Below, piece after piece: positions 33,853 to 44,422 of a DNA stretch of 64,000 bases. Source of the stretch: Bimastos eiseni (Eukaryota > Annelida > Clitellata > Crassiclitellata > Lumbricidae); contig OY365810.1 in NCBI GenBank assembly GCA_959347315.1, positions 17,297,363 through 17,361,362 of the forward strand. Direction: 5' to 3'. Below the pieces are notes generated by a model that saw only the letters and a program-made list of their open reading frames with translations, had not been told where the DNA came from and did not search any database. Position numbers and translations under genes: made by a program. The first letter of the stretch is position 1. Each line of letters begins with the position of its first letter.

Positions 33853-34143
33853 TTATTGGAACTTTAGTTTTTCGCAATCATTCGTGAAACCCTTACTGCG
33901 GCGTGCAGCGTCGAATTCTTTGACGCGCTGGTTAGTTTCCTCACGCGACGCAACTTCTTCTTCTCTCCAGCCCAATGGATACTCTTCTTCGCCAGTCGCC
34001 CACTCTGGCTTTTCGCTGGGTAGTTCGAGTGTTCCTGTCCCAGCTTCGGTGTTGAACTCGGTTTCATCCTCGTCAACATTGCCATAGTCCTCCTAACCCG
34101 GGCGGTCAAACTCACCCATCTCAAACTCACCACCTTCAGCCAT
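33853..34143 (-). pseudogene. Acidic Polinton protein, one in-frame stop
   Basis: Ninety-six codons from MAEGGEFEMGEFD, rich in Glu/Asp, with WATGEEEYPLGWREEEV in the middle and a basic C-terminus. One in-frame TAG lies near 34094. It is the first gene of the minus structural block and diverges from the capsid gene across only 62 bp, so both likely share a promoter. No family was recognised. Confidence 0.5.
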
Positions 34144-34205
34144 AGTTTCTCGTATTGAAGAGATGTTTCAGAGCGCATATACGTGATACGTACATCATCT
34201 TTAAC
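34144..34205. promoter_or_regulatory. Shared divergent promoter of the Polinton structural blocks
   Basis: Only 62 bp separate the start codons of the acidic protein (minus) and the capsid gene (plus). GCATATACGTGATACGTAC inside it contains nested TACGT words. No clear TATA box. Bidirectional use is inferred from layout. Confidence 0.35.
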
Positions 34206-35482
34206 ATGGCTGCATATGGTAATAAGCTCGACCCGTACCGATCAATACGCCGCGCGCTCGGCGCTAAGGGTATCCGATCATCCAACGTGGTGACAAACAA
34301 TCCTTCGACAATCGACGAAAACCGGATGTTGATGTGCGTTTTCCAAATCTCGGGGACAGCGATGTAATCATGCCAGGGAGTGCGCGAATTGTGTTTACAA
34401 TTATGCTGACCAACGGCACAGGCACCGCAGACGCCAACCGTACCATTGTCAACAATCTCGGTCGCGCCATCGTGAAGAAAATTAGCATCAAGCTTGAAGG
34501 CACTGAAGTTTACTACCTCGATGACGCCGACCGCTATCTCGGTTTCCGGGACCTATGGTTAACAGATAAGGAACGCACCAATGCGGCCTATTAAGGCATT
34601 CAAAAAACGAACACTGGTCGAATCCGCATTGGTGCGTGTAACGCCGTTGCAGCAATCCAGCCTGACGCGAGTATCGCGGCTGCATATGGGAACAGATTCT
34701 TCGTGCCTTTGGATTTCGAGCAACTCACCGACCACATGCCCTTCTATCAATCCGGTCTTACTGATCGGCTCTCGTTCTAACTGACCTTCAACGATTACGG
34801 GCAGATCGTCGTCAGCGCCAACAAAACCGCAACTTACCAGATCAGTAACATAGCATTGGAGTTTGACAAGGTGACGCACAGCGAACTCGCTCGATCGGTT
34901 TGTATGCAGTATTCGGGACAGATCGCAATCCTGTACACTCGGGTTCTCCGACACCGAAGAATCGTCCTCAATAAATCCGACGCGACCTGGAACATCAATC
35001 TGAATACGCCGGCAAGATCTCTCAAAGGCGTTTTGCTTCTCTTTGAAGATCCCGCGGTCGGCGCTATGGGGCCAGCCTTCCGACGCAATAGTGAGAGTTT
35101 CTACAACCCACTCATTAACAAGGTTGAAGTCACGGTGGAGAGCATACCCAGCCAGCTGTATGCTCAAGGGATGCTGCCATACCAACACTGGGACGAGATC
35201 TTCAAGGGCTTTGCACGCGAATACCTCAAAGACGCCGAACTGCCGTTGATAGATCAGACTACAATCTTTCAGAACCACTACGGCCTTTGGCTGGACTTCC
35301 GTACCACTGATGACCAAACAGTCCACGGCTCAGGGAGACGAATCGAGAATGCTTCCGAGGGTATAACCTTACAGCTGGATAAGACGGCGCAGGCGGCTGG
35401 TGCACTTAATTGCTATGTTTACCTGCTATTGGACTCTCAGCTGAATATCGGCAACGGAAAGTTGATGTCGTGTGTATGGTAA
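34206..35482 (+). pseudogene. Double-jelly-roll major capsid protein candidate, broken
   Basis: About 425 codons, starting MAAYGNKLDPYRSIRRALG. The frame changes once between about 34334 and 34367, and two in-frame stops lie at 34592-34594 and 34778-34780. Recognisable blocks are KKISIKLEGTEVYYL, FFVPLDFEQLTDHMPFYQ, and a late SLKGVLLLFEDPAVG. The length, the two beta-rich halves, the 'PLDF...PFYQ' block and the position just before the packaging ATPase match the Polinton major capsid protein. It would form the shell of a Polinton-like virion. This copy cannot make a full protein. Confidence 0.7.
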
Positions 35483-35483
35483 C

Positions 35484-36115
35484 ATGTCGTCGCTACCGAT
35501 GACGTTACCATTATACCCACATTCAGCCATTATTTGTGGTCAAACGGGATGAAGAAAAACTCAGTTCTTACTCGACGAGCTTCTCAACCCAGAGACCGGC
35601 TACTATCGCGGGGTTTTCGAACGCGTATTCTTCCTGTGTCCGGCCTGAACTCTTAATAGTACTTACCTCGAGCGACCGTGGCTCAGGCGCGGCCCACACG
35701 CCGGCCGCTTCATATTTATTGATCCCGGAGAGCGGCTGCACGAATGGCTGCGCGAGTTCTATGAGGTGTCAGCGGGCTCACCGACGTTGTACGTCCTCGA
35801 CGATATTGCCGCGAATAAAGCCCTAACTAAAAGAAGGACATGCTATCTGAACTCGCCTTTTCTGGGCGGCACGCGAAGCAGAGTGTGTGGGTGCTGACAC
35901 AAAAATACAATTCAGTCCGAAACGATCTGCGTGAGCAGACGAATTGGGTTTGCCTGTTCCACTGCAAGGACCGCTTCTCATTTGCAGATGCTTTTGACGA
36001 GAATGATATCGTTCCTCACGAGCATCGCGCGTCGCTTCTCACACGCTTAGCAGCAATTAAGCACGCTAAGCTTTTGTTAACGACAGACCAACCTGTTGAA
36101 TACCACATCTGCTGA
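35484..36115 (+). pseudogene. FtsK/HerA-type genome-packaging ATPase, broken
   Basis: Begins 2 bp after the capsid stop at MSSLPMTLPLYPHSAIICGQ. The Walker A region is damaged: an in-frame TGA lies at 35550-35552 inside the GQTG-x-GKT motif. Further frame changes occur between about 35640 and 35840. TLYVLDDIAA is Walker B, and the C-terminal block (ELAFSGRHAKQSVWVLTQKY and REQTNWVCLFHCKDRFSFAD) is the typical sensor/arginine region of A32-like packaging ATPases. The product would pump the genome into capsids. Not functional here. Confidence 0.85.
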
Positions 36116-36237
36116 GCGAGATGGAGACCATGCTGATTGCGATTTTTTGCTTGCAAGTTTTTACGCTAGGATGTGTGATATATGGGGTGTATATCTATAT
36201 TAGAGCCAGGCGCGTTATATGCATACTAGCTACAAAG

Positions 36238-36789
36238 ATGGACTGTGACGATCTTTTGGATCAACTTCTACAGGAGGCACCTTCAGTGGAGGGAGTGCCC
36301 ACGGCTGCTGCGGGACAAAGCTCGGATGATGTCACTAAAAATCGCGCACGGCTGGCCGCTTTAACCGCTGGAGGGCAGTTAAAAATGATCTTCAAGGGAG
36401 GCCCCTTGAGCGCCGAACGGGTCGACCAGATGACGAATGACGAAATCAATGAGGCGCAGGCCCGATATGAAGCGCATCTTGGAACGGCAATGTCAAAGTC
36501 TTTGGGCAGTAGCCTTCTCCGTCTTTATGCCTCCGCGGCCGCGATGTTGTTACCTCTGCCGGCCGAGCGTCAACCTACACTTGTAGCCGACCTTGAAGAG
36601 GACCCGTTCGTATCAGCTGCTTTAAGCAGTGCTTGCTGTGAGCTATACTACCGCTATGGCATGTACTTGGCACCGCTAACCGCGGCTATTACTACTGCAA
36701 AGCATTGCGATTGGTCTATTAATAGACGCGCCACGGGTGGTATACACAGATGGAGAAGCAAGTCGACAATGCCCCGAGCGCGATGGTAG
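36238..36789 (+). CDS. Polinton protein starting MDCDDLLDQLL, unknown function
   Basis: 183 aa from the Met at 36238. It is acidic at the start, with a central KNRARLAALTAGGQLKMIF and a helical C-terminal half (EEDPFVSAALSSACCELYYR). An upstream in-frame Met at 36121, 5 bp after the ATPase stop, would add a hydrophobic segment (LIAIFCLQVFTLGCVIYGVY), giving 222 aa and a membrane anchor; which start is used is open. Its 3' end overlaps the next ORF by 40 nt. A position after the ATPase is common for this type of protein in Polintons, as far as I recall. Confidence 0.55.
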   Translation: MDCDDLLDQLLQEAPSVEGVPTAAAGQSSDDVTKNRARLAALTAGGQLKMIFKGGPLSAERVDQMTNDEINEAQARYEAHLGTAMSKSLGSSLLRLYASAAAMLLPLPAERQPTLVADLEEDPFVSAALSSACCELYYRYGMYLAPLTAAITTAKHCDWSINRRATGGIHRWRSKSTMPRARW

Positions 36790-37197
36790 TCGAATCGACG
36801 ACGTCAATGGAGAAGCCGCCACCTCTAAAAACGAAGGACCCTAAAAAGAGGGAAGCCGGCCGTTTGGGTGCCGCGGCACGCAAGGCAAAGGAGGAACGCC
36901 TGCTAGAAGAACTAATCGCAGTAAAAGAGAGAGTGTTCAGTGAGGCTGATGTTTAATCATCTGCGCCGCAGCCAAGTACGGACCCGCAGCCAATCGCGGA
37001 CCCGCCGTCACACCCGAAGCCGAAACTTGGCACAAATGATTGGTTTGCAGCTATTGGTCTGGCCATTCTTCTTGCAGAGGTGTCACGGTTTAAACCTTAC
37101 GCTAAAGCGCCACCAGCTCGCACGTCTCAGGAAGTGTCACCACCCGTCAATGTGGCGCCACGTCAAACTCGCAGCGTCTTCGACATGGAGTAATCAT
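36750..37197 (+). pseudogene. Basic helical protein with a membrane segment, one in-frame stop
   Basis: Starts MEKQVDNAPSAMVVE. It has a Lys/Arg/Ala-rich helix (KKREAGRLGAAARKAKEERL). An in-frame TAA lies at 36954-36956. The frame continues through a Pro-rich linker to a membrane segment (NDWFAAIGLAILLAEVSRF) and ends at about 37197. The basic helix could bind DNA or acidic virion parts. The neighbours on both sides are small membrane proteins. Confidence 0.5.
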
Positions 37198-37226
37198 CTA
37201 TTAGAGATAGCCCCTTTTTAGCAATA

Positions 37227-37535
37227 ATGGTACTTGGCTTCGTTACAGCTGTTGCAACAAACGTAGTTGGTATTCATATATACGACAACATGACAACTCC
37301 ATCTCCTTATGCATAAGATTATGGTAATCTTGCTTACCACGCGGCCATTGTTGGTGGTCTCACCTTGGGCTATAACATGATTCTGAAAAAGGTGTTGAAA
37401 ATGAAACCGGCCGACCTTGGCAAACTCGACTTTGAAGACTCAGTTAAGATCGTTGGAACCGTCGCTCTGGCCATGTGGACGAGAGACATGCTCGTGAAGC
37501 AGGGCATGCCCGACGACATCATCAAGACTACTTAG
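37227..37535 (+). pseudogene. Small Polinton membrane protein, one in-frame stop
   Basis: 102 codons, MVLGFVTAVATNVVGIHIYD at the start and an in-frame TAA at 37314-37316. A hydrophobic stretch (AAIVGGLTLGYNMI) precedes KPADLGKLDFEDSVKIVG and LAMWTRDMLVKQG. Two membrane-spanning regions are likely. It is too short and too broken to have been obvious as an open frame, but the reading frame downstream of the stop is clean. Confidence 0.5.
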
Positions 37536-37573
37536 TTTGCTTTTGTATATGAGCCTCATTTTATTATAATACT

Positions 37574-38011
37574 ATGGCTGCTATTGGTATGATGATAGGT
37601 TCTGCCGTCGCGAATGCGGGGGCATTCATAGGCGGGAATGCAATATACGGCCTCGTTAATAAATCAGGGTCTACGGAGGAGATGGCTCGCCACAACAGAG
37701 CTACAAAAGACCTACAGCGCGTTCAAGTGGAACGGTCACAAAAACGTCAAGCGCGGCTCGACTACCTCTACGATCAGCTGCGACTAGAAGCGCACGCCGA
37801 CAAGGTCTACGCCGACGTACACGAAGCGACGCGCCTATACTACGAGGTGACCGGTGGTGACGAACAGAAGCAGAAAAGTAATCCAGATGTTGGAGATGAG
37901 CCAACGCTCGATGAGTTCTATCAACCTAGCGAAAAACAAAAGAAATACGAGCTCATCTTCCTCGCTGGTGGCATTGGCCTAAGCGGGTGGCTCGCTTTCA
38001 AGTATTTGTAG
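37574..38011 (+). CDS. Polinton protein with terminal membrane helices
   Basis: 145 aa, intact. The N-terminal helix (MAAIGMMIGSAVANAGAFIG) and the C-terminal helix (LIFLAGGIGLSGWLAFKYL) flank a charged coiled-coil middle (KDLQRVQVERSQKRQARLDY). Last gene of the plus block; its stop lies 5 bp from the end of the convergent large gene. Likely virion membrane or assembly role, by inference. Confidence 0.65.
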   Translation: MAAIGMMIGSAVANAGAFIGGNAIYGLVNKSGSTEEMARHNRATKDLQRVQVERSQKRQARLDYLYDQLRLEAHADKVYADVHEATRLYYEVTGGDEQKQKSNPDVGDEPTLDEFYQPSEKQKKYELIFLAGGIGLSGWLAFKYL

Positions 38012-38016
38012 TAGCC

Positions 38017-39431
38017 CTATCGATATAGGAAGTAATAAGCAAATCCCGCACCGATAGCTGTAACCGTGATCGCTGTTTTTGTGCTTTCATGGTCTTGTGT
38101 ATTGGGCGCTACGGGAGTTCCGCTAGAGGGGTTGGTAGGAGGGATTGAAGGTGCGTCATGTGGGGGTTGAAACCTATGTCATCATTTTTTGTGGGTGGTG
38201 GATTAGTCTTCCCCTTTTCTACTGGCGGCGCAGGCAGTGTCCTTGTGGTGTTTATATTATCGTTTGTGCCAATGTTCATCTCGTCTGTGGCAACCATAAC
38301 TTCGTTGTTGTATCCCTCAATCGTGCCAATTCGCAAATTCATGTCACTCGGGACAATGTACAACTCGCCCACAATCACGTAGTCGTTTATTGACCTAGCG
38401 TGCTTTAGAACATCTCTATAATTCGAAATGCTATCCTCGATGTTGGTCGTCTTCGGTTCATTGAACTGTCGAACATCTTGATACTCTTTAATGCTCTTTG
38501 GAAGGTCGTCCGCGGCAAAGATCTTCGACTCCACGTTAGCCGCGAACTGTTTCTGAGCGTCGAATGCTGGCCCCACGCCTATCACTGAGGTCCGGGTTTG
38601 GTTCTGTTCACCCAGGATTGCCCGAGCGTATGCGCGCACCGAGTTGTTGATCCGTACCACACCTGCATGCGTGAACCTCTGACTTTTGTCGAGCATGCTC
38701 CAGACGAAACCGTTACTGACCTCTTGTTTTGTGATGTAGTTATCTTCTTGGCTTATGTAATCAAGTCGCCCCTTTTCACTGTCGAGTTCACCAGTAAATG
38801 AATCGCGGTTTGGTGAGTAATTTCCATACTCCACCCATGTATCGGTATTGAAACGATACCACGAGGTGTGTCTGTTGCCTAAGCCGTTTGATGCCATGCG
38901 ATTTTGGCCAAGGTGGCACGCGCCCGCTGCCTGATTGTAGTCAACCCCAAATTTGCCGCAGATAGCTTGATAAACATGTTCGTCAATGGTGTTGTCGAAT
39001 GCATTCCAGTTGTCGCGTGTAGGAAGGGGACATTTCATCTCAGCCAAAATCCTTCTGGTCTGATAGTAGATGTGAAAGTGAAATATCGAACGTGCAAGCG
39101 GTGGTATTGTTTCGTTGAGCAGGTGATCTTTCACCGACACTCTGCATCCAGCCGTTGCGCGCCAAAGCGGGAACTGGAGCTGGTTCTGCCAGAACTGCAT
39201 GGAATTGCTGTTCCAAGCATTGATGATGGCTTGAATCGTAACGTGTGGTAAAATATATCTCTGCGTCAGATCAAACCTAATCACCTTGAAGGAGTCCTTT
39301 TCGCTTACATACACGACCTGCGACTGAAGCGCGGCTGCGACCTTGGCTCTCTCATCCTTCGTGTAGTCGAAGACGGTGCCAAGGCGGTAGCTCACTGCTG
39401 CGTTGTACCTCAAGGGCTGTGGGATTGGCAT
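38017..39431 (-). CDS. Large conserved Polinton protein, C-terminal frameshift
   Basis: Starts at the Met at 39431 (MPIPQPLRYNAAVSYRLGT), the Polinton-typical start of this protein as I recall it; an earlier Met at 39575 adds 48 unlikely residues. The frame is open for about 440 codons to 38109. A frame change near 38115 leads into a short hydrophobic C-terminus (TAITVTAIGAGFAYYFLYR) that ends at 38017, so the normal protein is probably membrane-anchored. Blocks WNSNSMQFWQNQLQFPLW and HTSWYRFNTDTWVEYGNY are distinctive. Function is unknown; it is the longest near-intact gene of the element. Confidence 0.65.
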
Positions 39432-39500
39432 TGTTATGAATATAAGTGCCACATATTTAATCGGAACGACATATTTTTTTAATTTATTTATATATGAATA

Positions 39501-39788
39501 ATGACACTGCCTTCGGAAGAACTTGTGAAGGTAGTTTGGTCTGCGATGTGGGCAATACAATTCAACGCCCGACAAAATAAAGTTCCCGGTCCATCTCGAG
39601 ACTTTGGTGATATAGCGTCTCGCTGTTTTGAATGTTGGTTTACAACACCAGGTACTTTGAAAGCGTTTGCGCGTGGAGTGCTTTCCAGGTCTACTGATAT
39701 CCGCGCTACTACTGCACAGCTTCCAGCGGGTACGGCCGAAGCCTGCTGGAGATTCACAGCACTACTAGAAAGGGTTAGAGATGAGTGA
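39501..39788 (+). CDS. Small Polinton protein overlapping integrase
   Basis: 95 aa, intact: MTLPSEELVKVVWSAMWAIQ to LLERVRDE. Mostly helical. Its stop overlaps the integrase ATG by 8 nt. No family was recognised; position suggests co-expression with the integrase. Confidence 0.5.
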   Translation: MTLPSEELVKVVWSAMWAIQFNARQNKVPGPSRDFGDIASRCFECWFTTPGTLKAFARGVLSRSTDIRATTAQLPAGTAEACWRFTALLERVRDE

Positions 39789-40807
39789 CTTGTCAACTAT
39801 CTATTACTCGTCTCGCGGGTACTGGCGAGGATTGGCCGCTGTCAAAAAGCTGGCCTTGGCTGCAAAAGTTTCGGAGGCCAATGCGCGCTCATGGTTAAAG
39901 AGGCAAACTGTGTGGCAGATATACTTACCGGCGCCGCGATATATTCCGCGACCGATGTTCGATGAAGATCGACCAAATGCAGTGCACCAGGCCGACTTGC
40001 TTTTCCTACCACATGATCGGGTGGGCCGAAAGAGGTACAAATACGCTTTAACCGTTGTTGATGTCGCATCCCGCTACAAGGAAGCCGAGACTTTGACGGA
40101 CAAGAGCGCGGCTGAAGTTTCGGCAGCTCTGGGTCGCATATACAAGCGTGGCCCTTTGACTTGGCCTCAACTTCTGCAGGTTTGATCCTGGGCGGGAATT
40201 TATGGGCGCTGTGAATCAGCTGCTGGCTAAACATAACGTCCGTGTACGACGAGGTGACGCAGGGAACCATCGACAGCAAGGAATTGTTGAGCATTTTAAC
40301 CGTACCTTGGCCGAGCGACTCTTTGGTGCACAATATGCCCAGGAGATGCTCATGGCTGCACGCGGTTCCTCGGAACGGTCGGCTGAGTGGGTGCGTGCTC
40401 TGCCTGATGTCGTGGCAGCAATAAACGCTGAAGTGACTAGACTGATTGGTCGAAAGCCTTTGGATGCGATAAAGGCTACTTCGGTTGAACAATCACCATC
40501 ATTGCCGGCTCACCGTGTGGATGGCCTTCGTGAACCTTTGCTAGATTCTGACGCTCTCCTGCGTTATCTGTACGCCCCCGGTGAGCTTGAGGGTGGTCGC
40601 CGTCGTGCGACTGACCCTGTGTGGTCGCTGACAAATCATACCGTCCGAAATGTTGTCCGACATACAGGCCAGCCTGCTCTTTACTATCTTGACGACGGGC
40701 CAGCTCGTGGGTTTGTGCGCGAGGAGCTGCTGATTGTTCCTCCGGAGACAGAGCCGCCTCCTGATCGAGTTCTTACTCGTCAAACACCCCGTCCAAGAGC
40801 TCGTTGA
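39781..40807 (+). pseudogene. Retroviral-type (rve) integrase of the Polinton, one frameshift
   Basis: The first segment (39781-40185) has a helical N-terminus and two catalytic Asp (HQADLLFLP, VVDVASRYKEAE). A one-base insertion near 40180 shifts the frame just before GREFMGAVNQLL. The second segment has the catalytic Glu (GIVEHFNRTLAERLF) and a C-terminal beta-rich domain (PALYYLDDGPARGFVREELL) like the chromo/SH3-like domain of Polinton integrases. All three DDE residues are present. It would insert the element and create the target duplication. No HHCC zinc finger is visible. The 3' end overlaps the convergent polymerase gene by 28 nt. Confidence 0.85.
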
Positions 40808-43800
40808 TTGTTTTCCATTACTTCTGCCTCCTCTATTCTAGTCTGATAATGCCCATACGCGCGCGTCGATATGCCGTCTGGTGCTATCCACTTTTTTGTA
40901 TCCATGGGGCTCAAGCTTATTTTATTCTGTTCGTATACACCGATCCTGTGTCCACGACTGCGAATGGTTACCTGTGTATGCTTGAACTCTTTTCTATCGA
41001 AGAGTGATTCCTTATAGAGCTTGTGTCGTAGGTCATTCCGTACGACCACCCGTTGAACGCCCTTTGCCTTGCGAATTTCATTGCTATTTGCCTTTAGGAT
41101 GGAGTACATCTTGGGTCGTAATCCTATGAACTCTGCGATTGGCTTTCCACAGCACTCGTCTTTAAACTTACCAACAACTTTCTTGTTTTCTATACTGTAG
41201 CATGGATGTGTCTTGCGATAGTCGCTGAAGTCGTAGTGCTGCTGTTCGGATTTCATGTCCTCGTACACGTCATCTGTCTCTACCTCGTGCAGCAAACTGT
41301 CGGTGCCGCTGTAGCATAGCTGGGCTTTGATGCCATACTTTGCCTTGATATGATTATACCAGAAGTCATACATTAGATACTTGCTGAGTTCTAGCACGGC
41401 TAGGCCGACGTAGACTGGGCGATTCAACACCATGATCTTGGTTGTTATTCTATGTATCGTCACTAGGTTTTCGTCGAAGATCCTATGTGATTGATATGCA
41501 GGGTCTGCTGTCAATCTGCGTAGCCTGTCTTCCTCTTCGTTCGGTCGGACAATATCAACCCGGATACGATTGCGCATGTTTTCCATGGTCTTACCAAAGA
41601 TTGCATTGTTGACTAGCTTGAGGAAGTCCTTCTCAAAGGCTGACTTTGCCGCAGCTCGTGGCGCGGTGTTCATCTTGATATATGGCTTCATCCTGGGCGA
41701 CTGCTGGAATTCTATAGCTCTATGTATCTTTGTTACCCGCATGCCGAGGCTGTGGTAGAGCTGTAGGTTTCGGTAGTGTACAATATATCGCTCCTTCTTT
41801 CTTAGGTTGGGAACTAGCTTCTCACACTCTACGAACTTACCCCCAGCTCGTTTGTGAGTGATCGCTGATAGTCCCCAATCCAGACTTCCGGTACGACTTT
41901 TTTTGGGGGCCTTGTGGATAATCATTATGCATATCGTGTAATTCATCCGGGTATTCGGCATCGACTTCGAGTATACATCCCTTTGGGGCATCCTTTGGTG
42001 TGGTGAGGACTTCGTCTAGCGTGGGTGTACACCAGCGAAAAGCCCCCGGTTGGTAGAAACTGCCTCACCACAGATGTGACAATCTAACGCGCTGTGAATG
42101 CCTTTTTGTCGTCTACAGTCATTATCATGTCGGCTGGAGATGCAAAGACCTCGTTGATGTGTCACTAGTTCGTCTTTAAGGGCGGCCAAGAAGTGTTCTG
42201 CGGCATTCTCATCGCGATAAAGAACGGGGGCGCTTGTTTTTACGTCGCACCGGACTACTATGTAGCAGTAACTACACGGTTTTTGCTCTGCAATGAGTCT
42301 GGTGTTGTTCTCGTTTGGATTCAGCGCTGCACCCTGTACAGGCACGTTCAACGCTTCGAAGTCTGCGTAGATGAGGTAGGGTACGCGCATCTGCCTGCAG
42401 TGGTTGATGAACTTCAGAATGTTCTTACCCTCCTCTGGCATTTCTGTCCTTTGAGGTTTCTCGACGATGCCCTTACAGTCGGGTTTGTGGTCATCGCGTA
42501 ATTTTTGGTGGAGCACACGTGCATGCATCTGCGACAAGGAAATACGCGTGTGTTGTGCTTACTATTCTTGAAACAAATACGACCCAGGTCTTTTATCCAA
42601 ACATAGTGCTGGTCATCACCATTTGTTAGCATTAGGAGGTCGATGTAGTGAATCCGCTCCTCGGTTGCTATGCGGAGTGGGTATGGCCCCTTGTCCCATC
42701 CAAAGACGTATACCGCGATGCAGGGGTTCTGCCGCTCGAACTTGTCTAGGTCTGAGAGCTTAACAGGAAACTCTATACCATCGAAATTGAGCTTGCCGAT
42801 GTGTGCTCTGTATTTACCGTGCGCTGTGGGTCCTTGTCGGCTGGGTGGAGTGCACTCAGAATAGCCCACTCGAAACAACGGTTGTCATTGTTTTGCACGT
42901 TCACGATTGACCGTGGAGGAATGCACTTCGGTGTGGGGAAGTATCCTCTAGCTCGCAGAGGCTGATATCTGGTTGTCGAGCGCTATACATCGTTTCAAGG
43001 TCCAGCCGCTACCATTATTCTTGAACGTCTCAAGGTTTTCCATAATCTGCGTTTTGGCTGTTTCAAGACATGTTCTGATTTCGCCCACATTCAGAATAGT
43101 CTGCATGTTACAGTGAGAGTAGGCTATTGTTGTTATCATGTCAGGTTCGGCGTTGTCATCCCCGAATATCTGAGCTTGGGCGAGGACAGGTTTTTCCATT
43201 TCCGTAGTCAATATCATTTCGAATTTTAACCCCCTCTGCCGTTCATGTTCACTGAGCAATAGCCTGGTGGTATTTATGTCAATACATGTGAGAAAGACTA
43301 GCGCGTCCAACTCGAGGTGGTGTACCTCCGGCAGTACTGCGCTGAAGTCCCTCACAGGCCCTGCACGCTTCCACAGTTCATACTGTGGTGGGTCCTCTAA
43401 GTTTTCTTCTCTGACAAGAGGTTTGATGTGCCGCTTTAGTCTAGGACGTTTCACATCCTTGTATGGCCGGTAGGGGTCAACCTCATCATCCATTCGTCCA
43501 ACCTTGAGCTTGTGAGGCGGTGCAACAGGACGTGGCGGGCGTGGGGGGCGTGGAGCTAATGGCTTCAACAGTTGCCTCTTTGTAGCCTCAGGAATCGGCT
43601 CATCTAAGATGCTGTACAGAACTGGCTGAATAGCTGGCAGTGCTTGCATGTTGGCATTTAGCGGTTCATCATGATTCAGCCGTGGCCCTTGGGCCCTGTT
43701 GGCAATTATCGGCGCATCATGATTCAGTCTTGGCTCTTGGACCCTGCCGGCGATTAGCTGTTCGAGTTCGGCCTTTCTGAGACGGGAATATCCTCTCAAA

Positions 43801-43844
43801 CCTAAAGCCTTAGCCTGGGCACGAAGCTCATTTACAGTAACCAT
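40780..43844 (-). pseudogene. Protein-primed family B DNA polymerase, deleted and frameshifted
   Basis: N-terminal segment (43844-42948): a SAP/Rho-N-like helix pair (MVTVNELRAQAKALGLRGYS) then a Pro-rich linker. Next segments (42945-42016) contain NRCFEWAILSALHP and the ExoI motif (YLIYADFEAL), with frame changes near 42900 and 42520. At about 42030 a large internal deletion joins the zinc-binding CHICGE region to GCILEVDAEYPDELHDMHND, removing later exonuclease motifs and palm motif A. The last segment (41991-40780) holds palm motif B (KLVNNAIFGKTMENMRNR) and motif C, where the usual DTDS reads GTDS. The enzyme would replicate the element from protein-primed ends; this copy is dead. Confidence 0.9.
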
Positions 43845-43960
43845 ATTTTGCTGTGCGTATGCCTATTCGCTCACAATTGTCAAATTGGAAATTTCGATGG
43901 TGGCTAGTTGATTAAATTCCTTTGAAAATGCCCTACCGCCCCGCATGTATTCTCGATGAG

Positions 43961-44155
43961 CTATGGTAAGATATCCACATGGGTAACATAGCATATAGCT
44001 GTTTTTACGCCCTTGCCACACCCAGTACATGGTTTCGTGCCAGGGCCCTTTTTCAGTATAGCGTGGTGGCGTTTACAATGTTCGAAGATACAGCTCTTGC
44101 CGCAGAGCTTTGTAGAGCCAATAACCAACCACCGACATGTGTTTTGCCCCTCCAT
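43961..44155 (-). CDS. Small zinc-ribbon-like Polinton right-edge protein
   Basis: 64 aa, MEGQNTCRWLVIGSTKLCGK at the start, then SCIFEHCKRHHAIL and KPCTGCGKGVKTAIC. Spaced Cys/His pairs suggest one or two zinc sites. It starts 8 bp inside the right terminal repeat boundary and reads inward, mirroring the left-edge gene. Intact. No named family. Confidence 0.55.
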   Translation of the reverse strand: MEGQNTCRWLVIGSTKLCGKSCIFEHCKRHHAILKKGPGTKPCTGCGKGVKTAICYVTHVDILP

Positions 44156-44162
44156 ATTGTAA

Positions 44163-44422
44163 ACACCTCAGATATATCCATTATATCTGATGTGTCTAAT
44201 AGGAGAGCCCTGGGCCGGCGTGGGGGGCGCCGTCCCTTTGGTGCTTCTGTAGATAGCTGTTGGGTTGTTAATAGTGGGGTGCGTGGTATAGGATGGGGAG
44301 TGGGTGGTATATGGTGGCTTCTGGGCTGAGGTGTGCTTATACAATCAGTAGATAAACGATAGACAAATTGAGAGACAAATTGATAGACAAATTGCGGCTC
44401 AAACCCGCCTTTTACTACTACT
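44163..44422 (-). repeat. Polinton right terminal inverted repeat
   Basis: Inverted copy of 28885-29143, differing by scattered substitutions and a 1-bp indel. The inner CTGAGGTGTGCTTAT / ACACCTCAG pair is kept in part. Confidence 0.95.

Larger units (their letters stand above)
28885..44422. mobile_element. Maverick/Polinton, 15.5 kb, degenerate
   Basis: Both ends read AGTAGTAGTAAAAGGCGGGT inward, and ACTCA abuts each side (28880-28884 and 44423-44427), a 5-bp duplication where Polintons normally make 6. AG-type termini, about 260-bp inverted repeats, the size and the gene set (integrase, protein-primed PolB, packaging ATPase, capsid genes) identify a Polinton. Layout: plus gene at the left edge, a divergent bZIP/secreted pair, a minus block of structural genes, a plus block led by the capsid gene, then a minus large protein, plus integrase, minus polymerase and a minus zinc protein at the right edge. 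Stops and frameshifts in most large genes show it is no longer autonomous. Confidence 0.95.

Noticed and set aside
34559..35326. 255-codon minus-strand ORF
   Set aside because: Antisense shadow of the capsid gene; it looks longer only because the sense gene carries stops.
39842..40492. 216-codon minus-strand ORF
   Set aside because: Antisense shadow of the integrase, which has clear DDE motifs on the plus strand.
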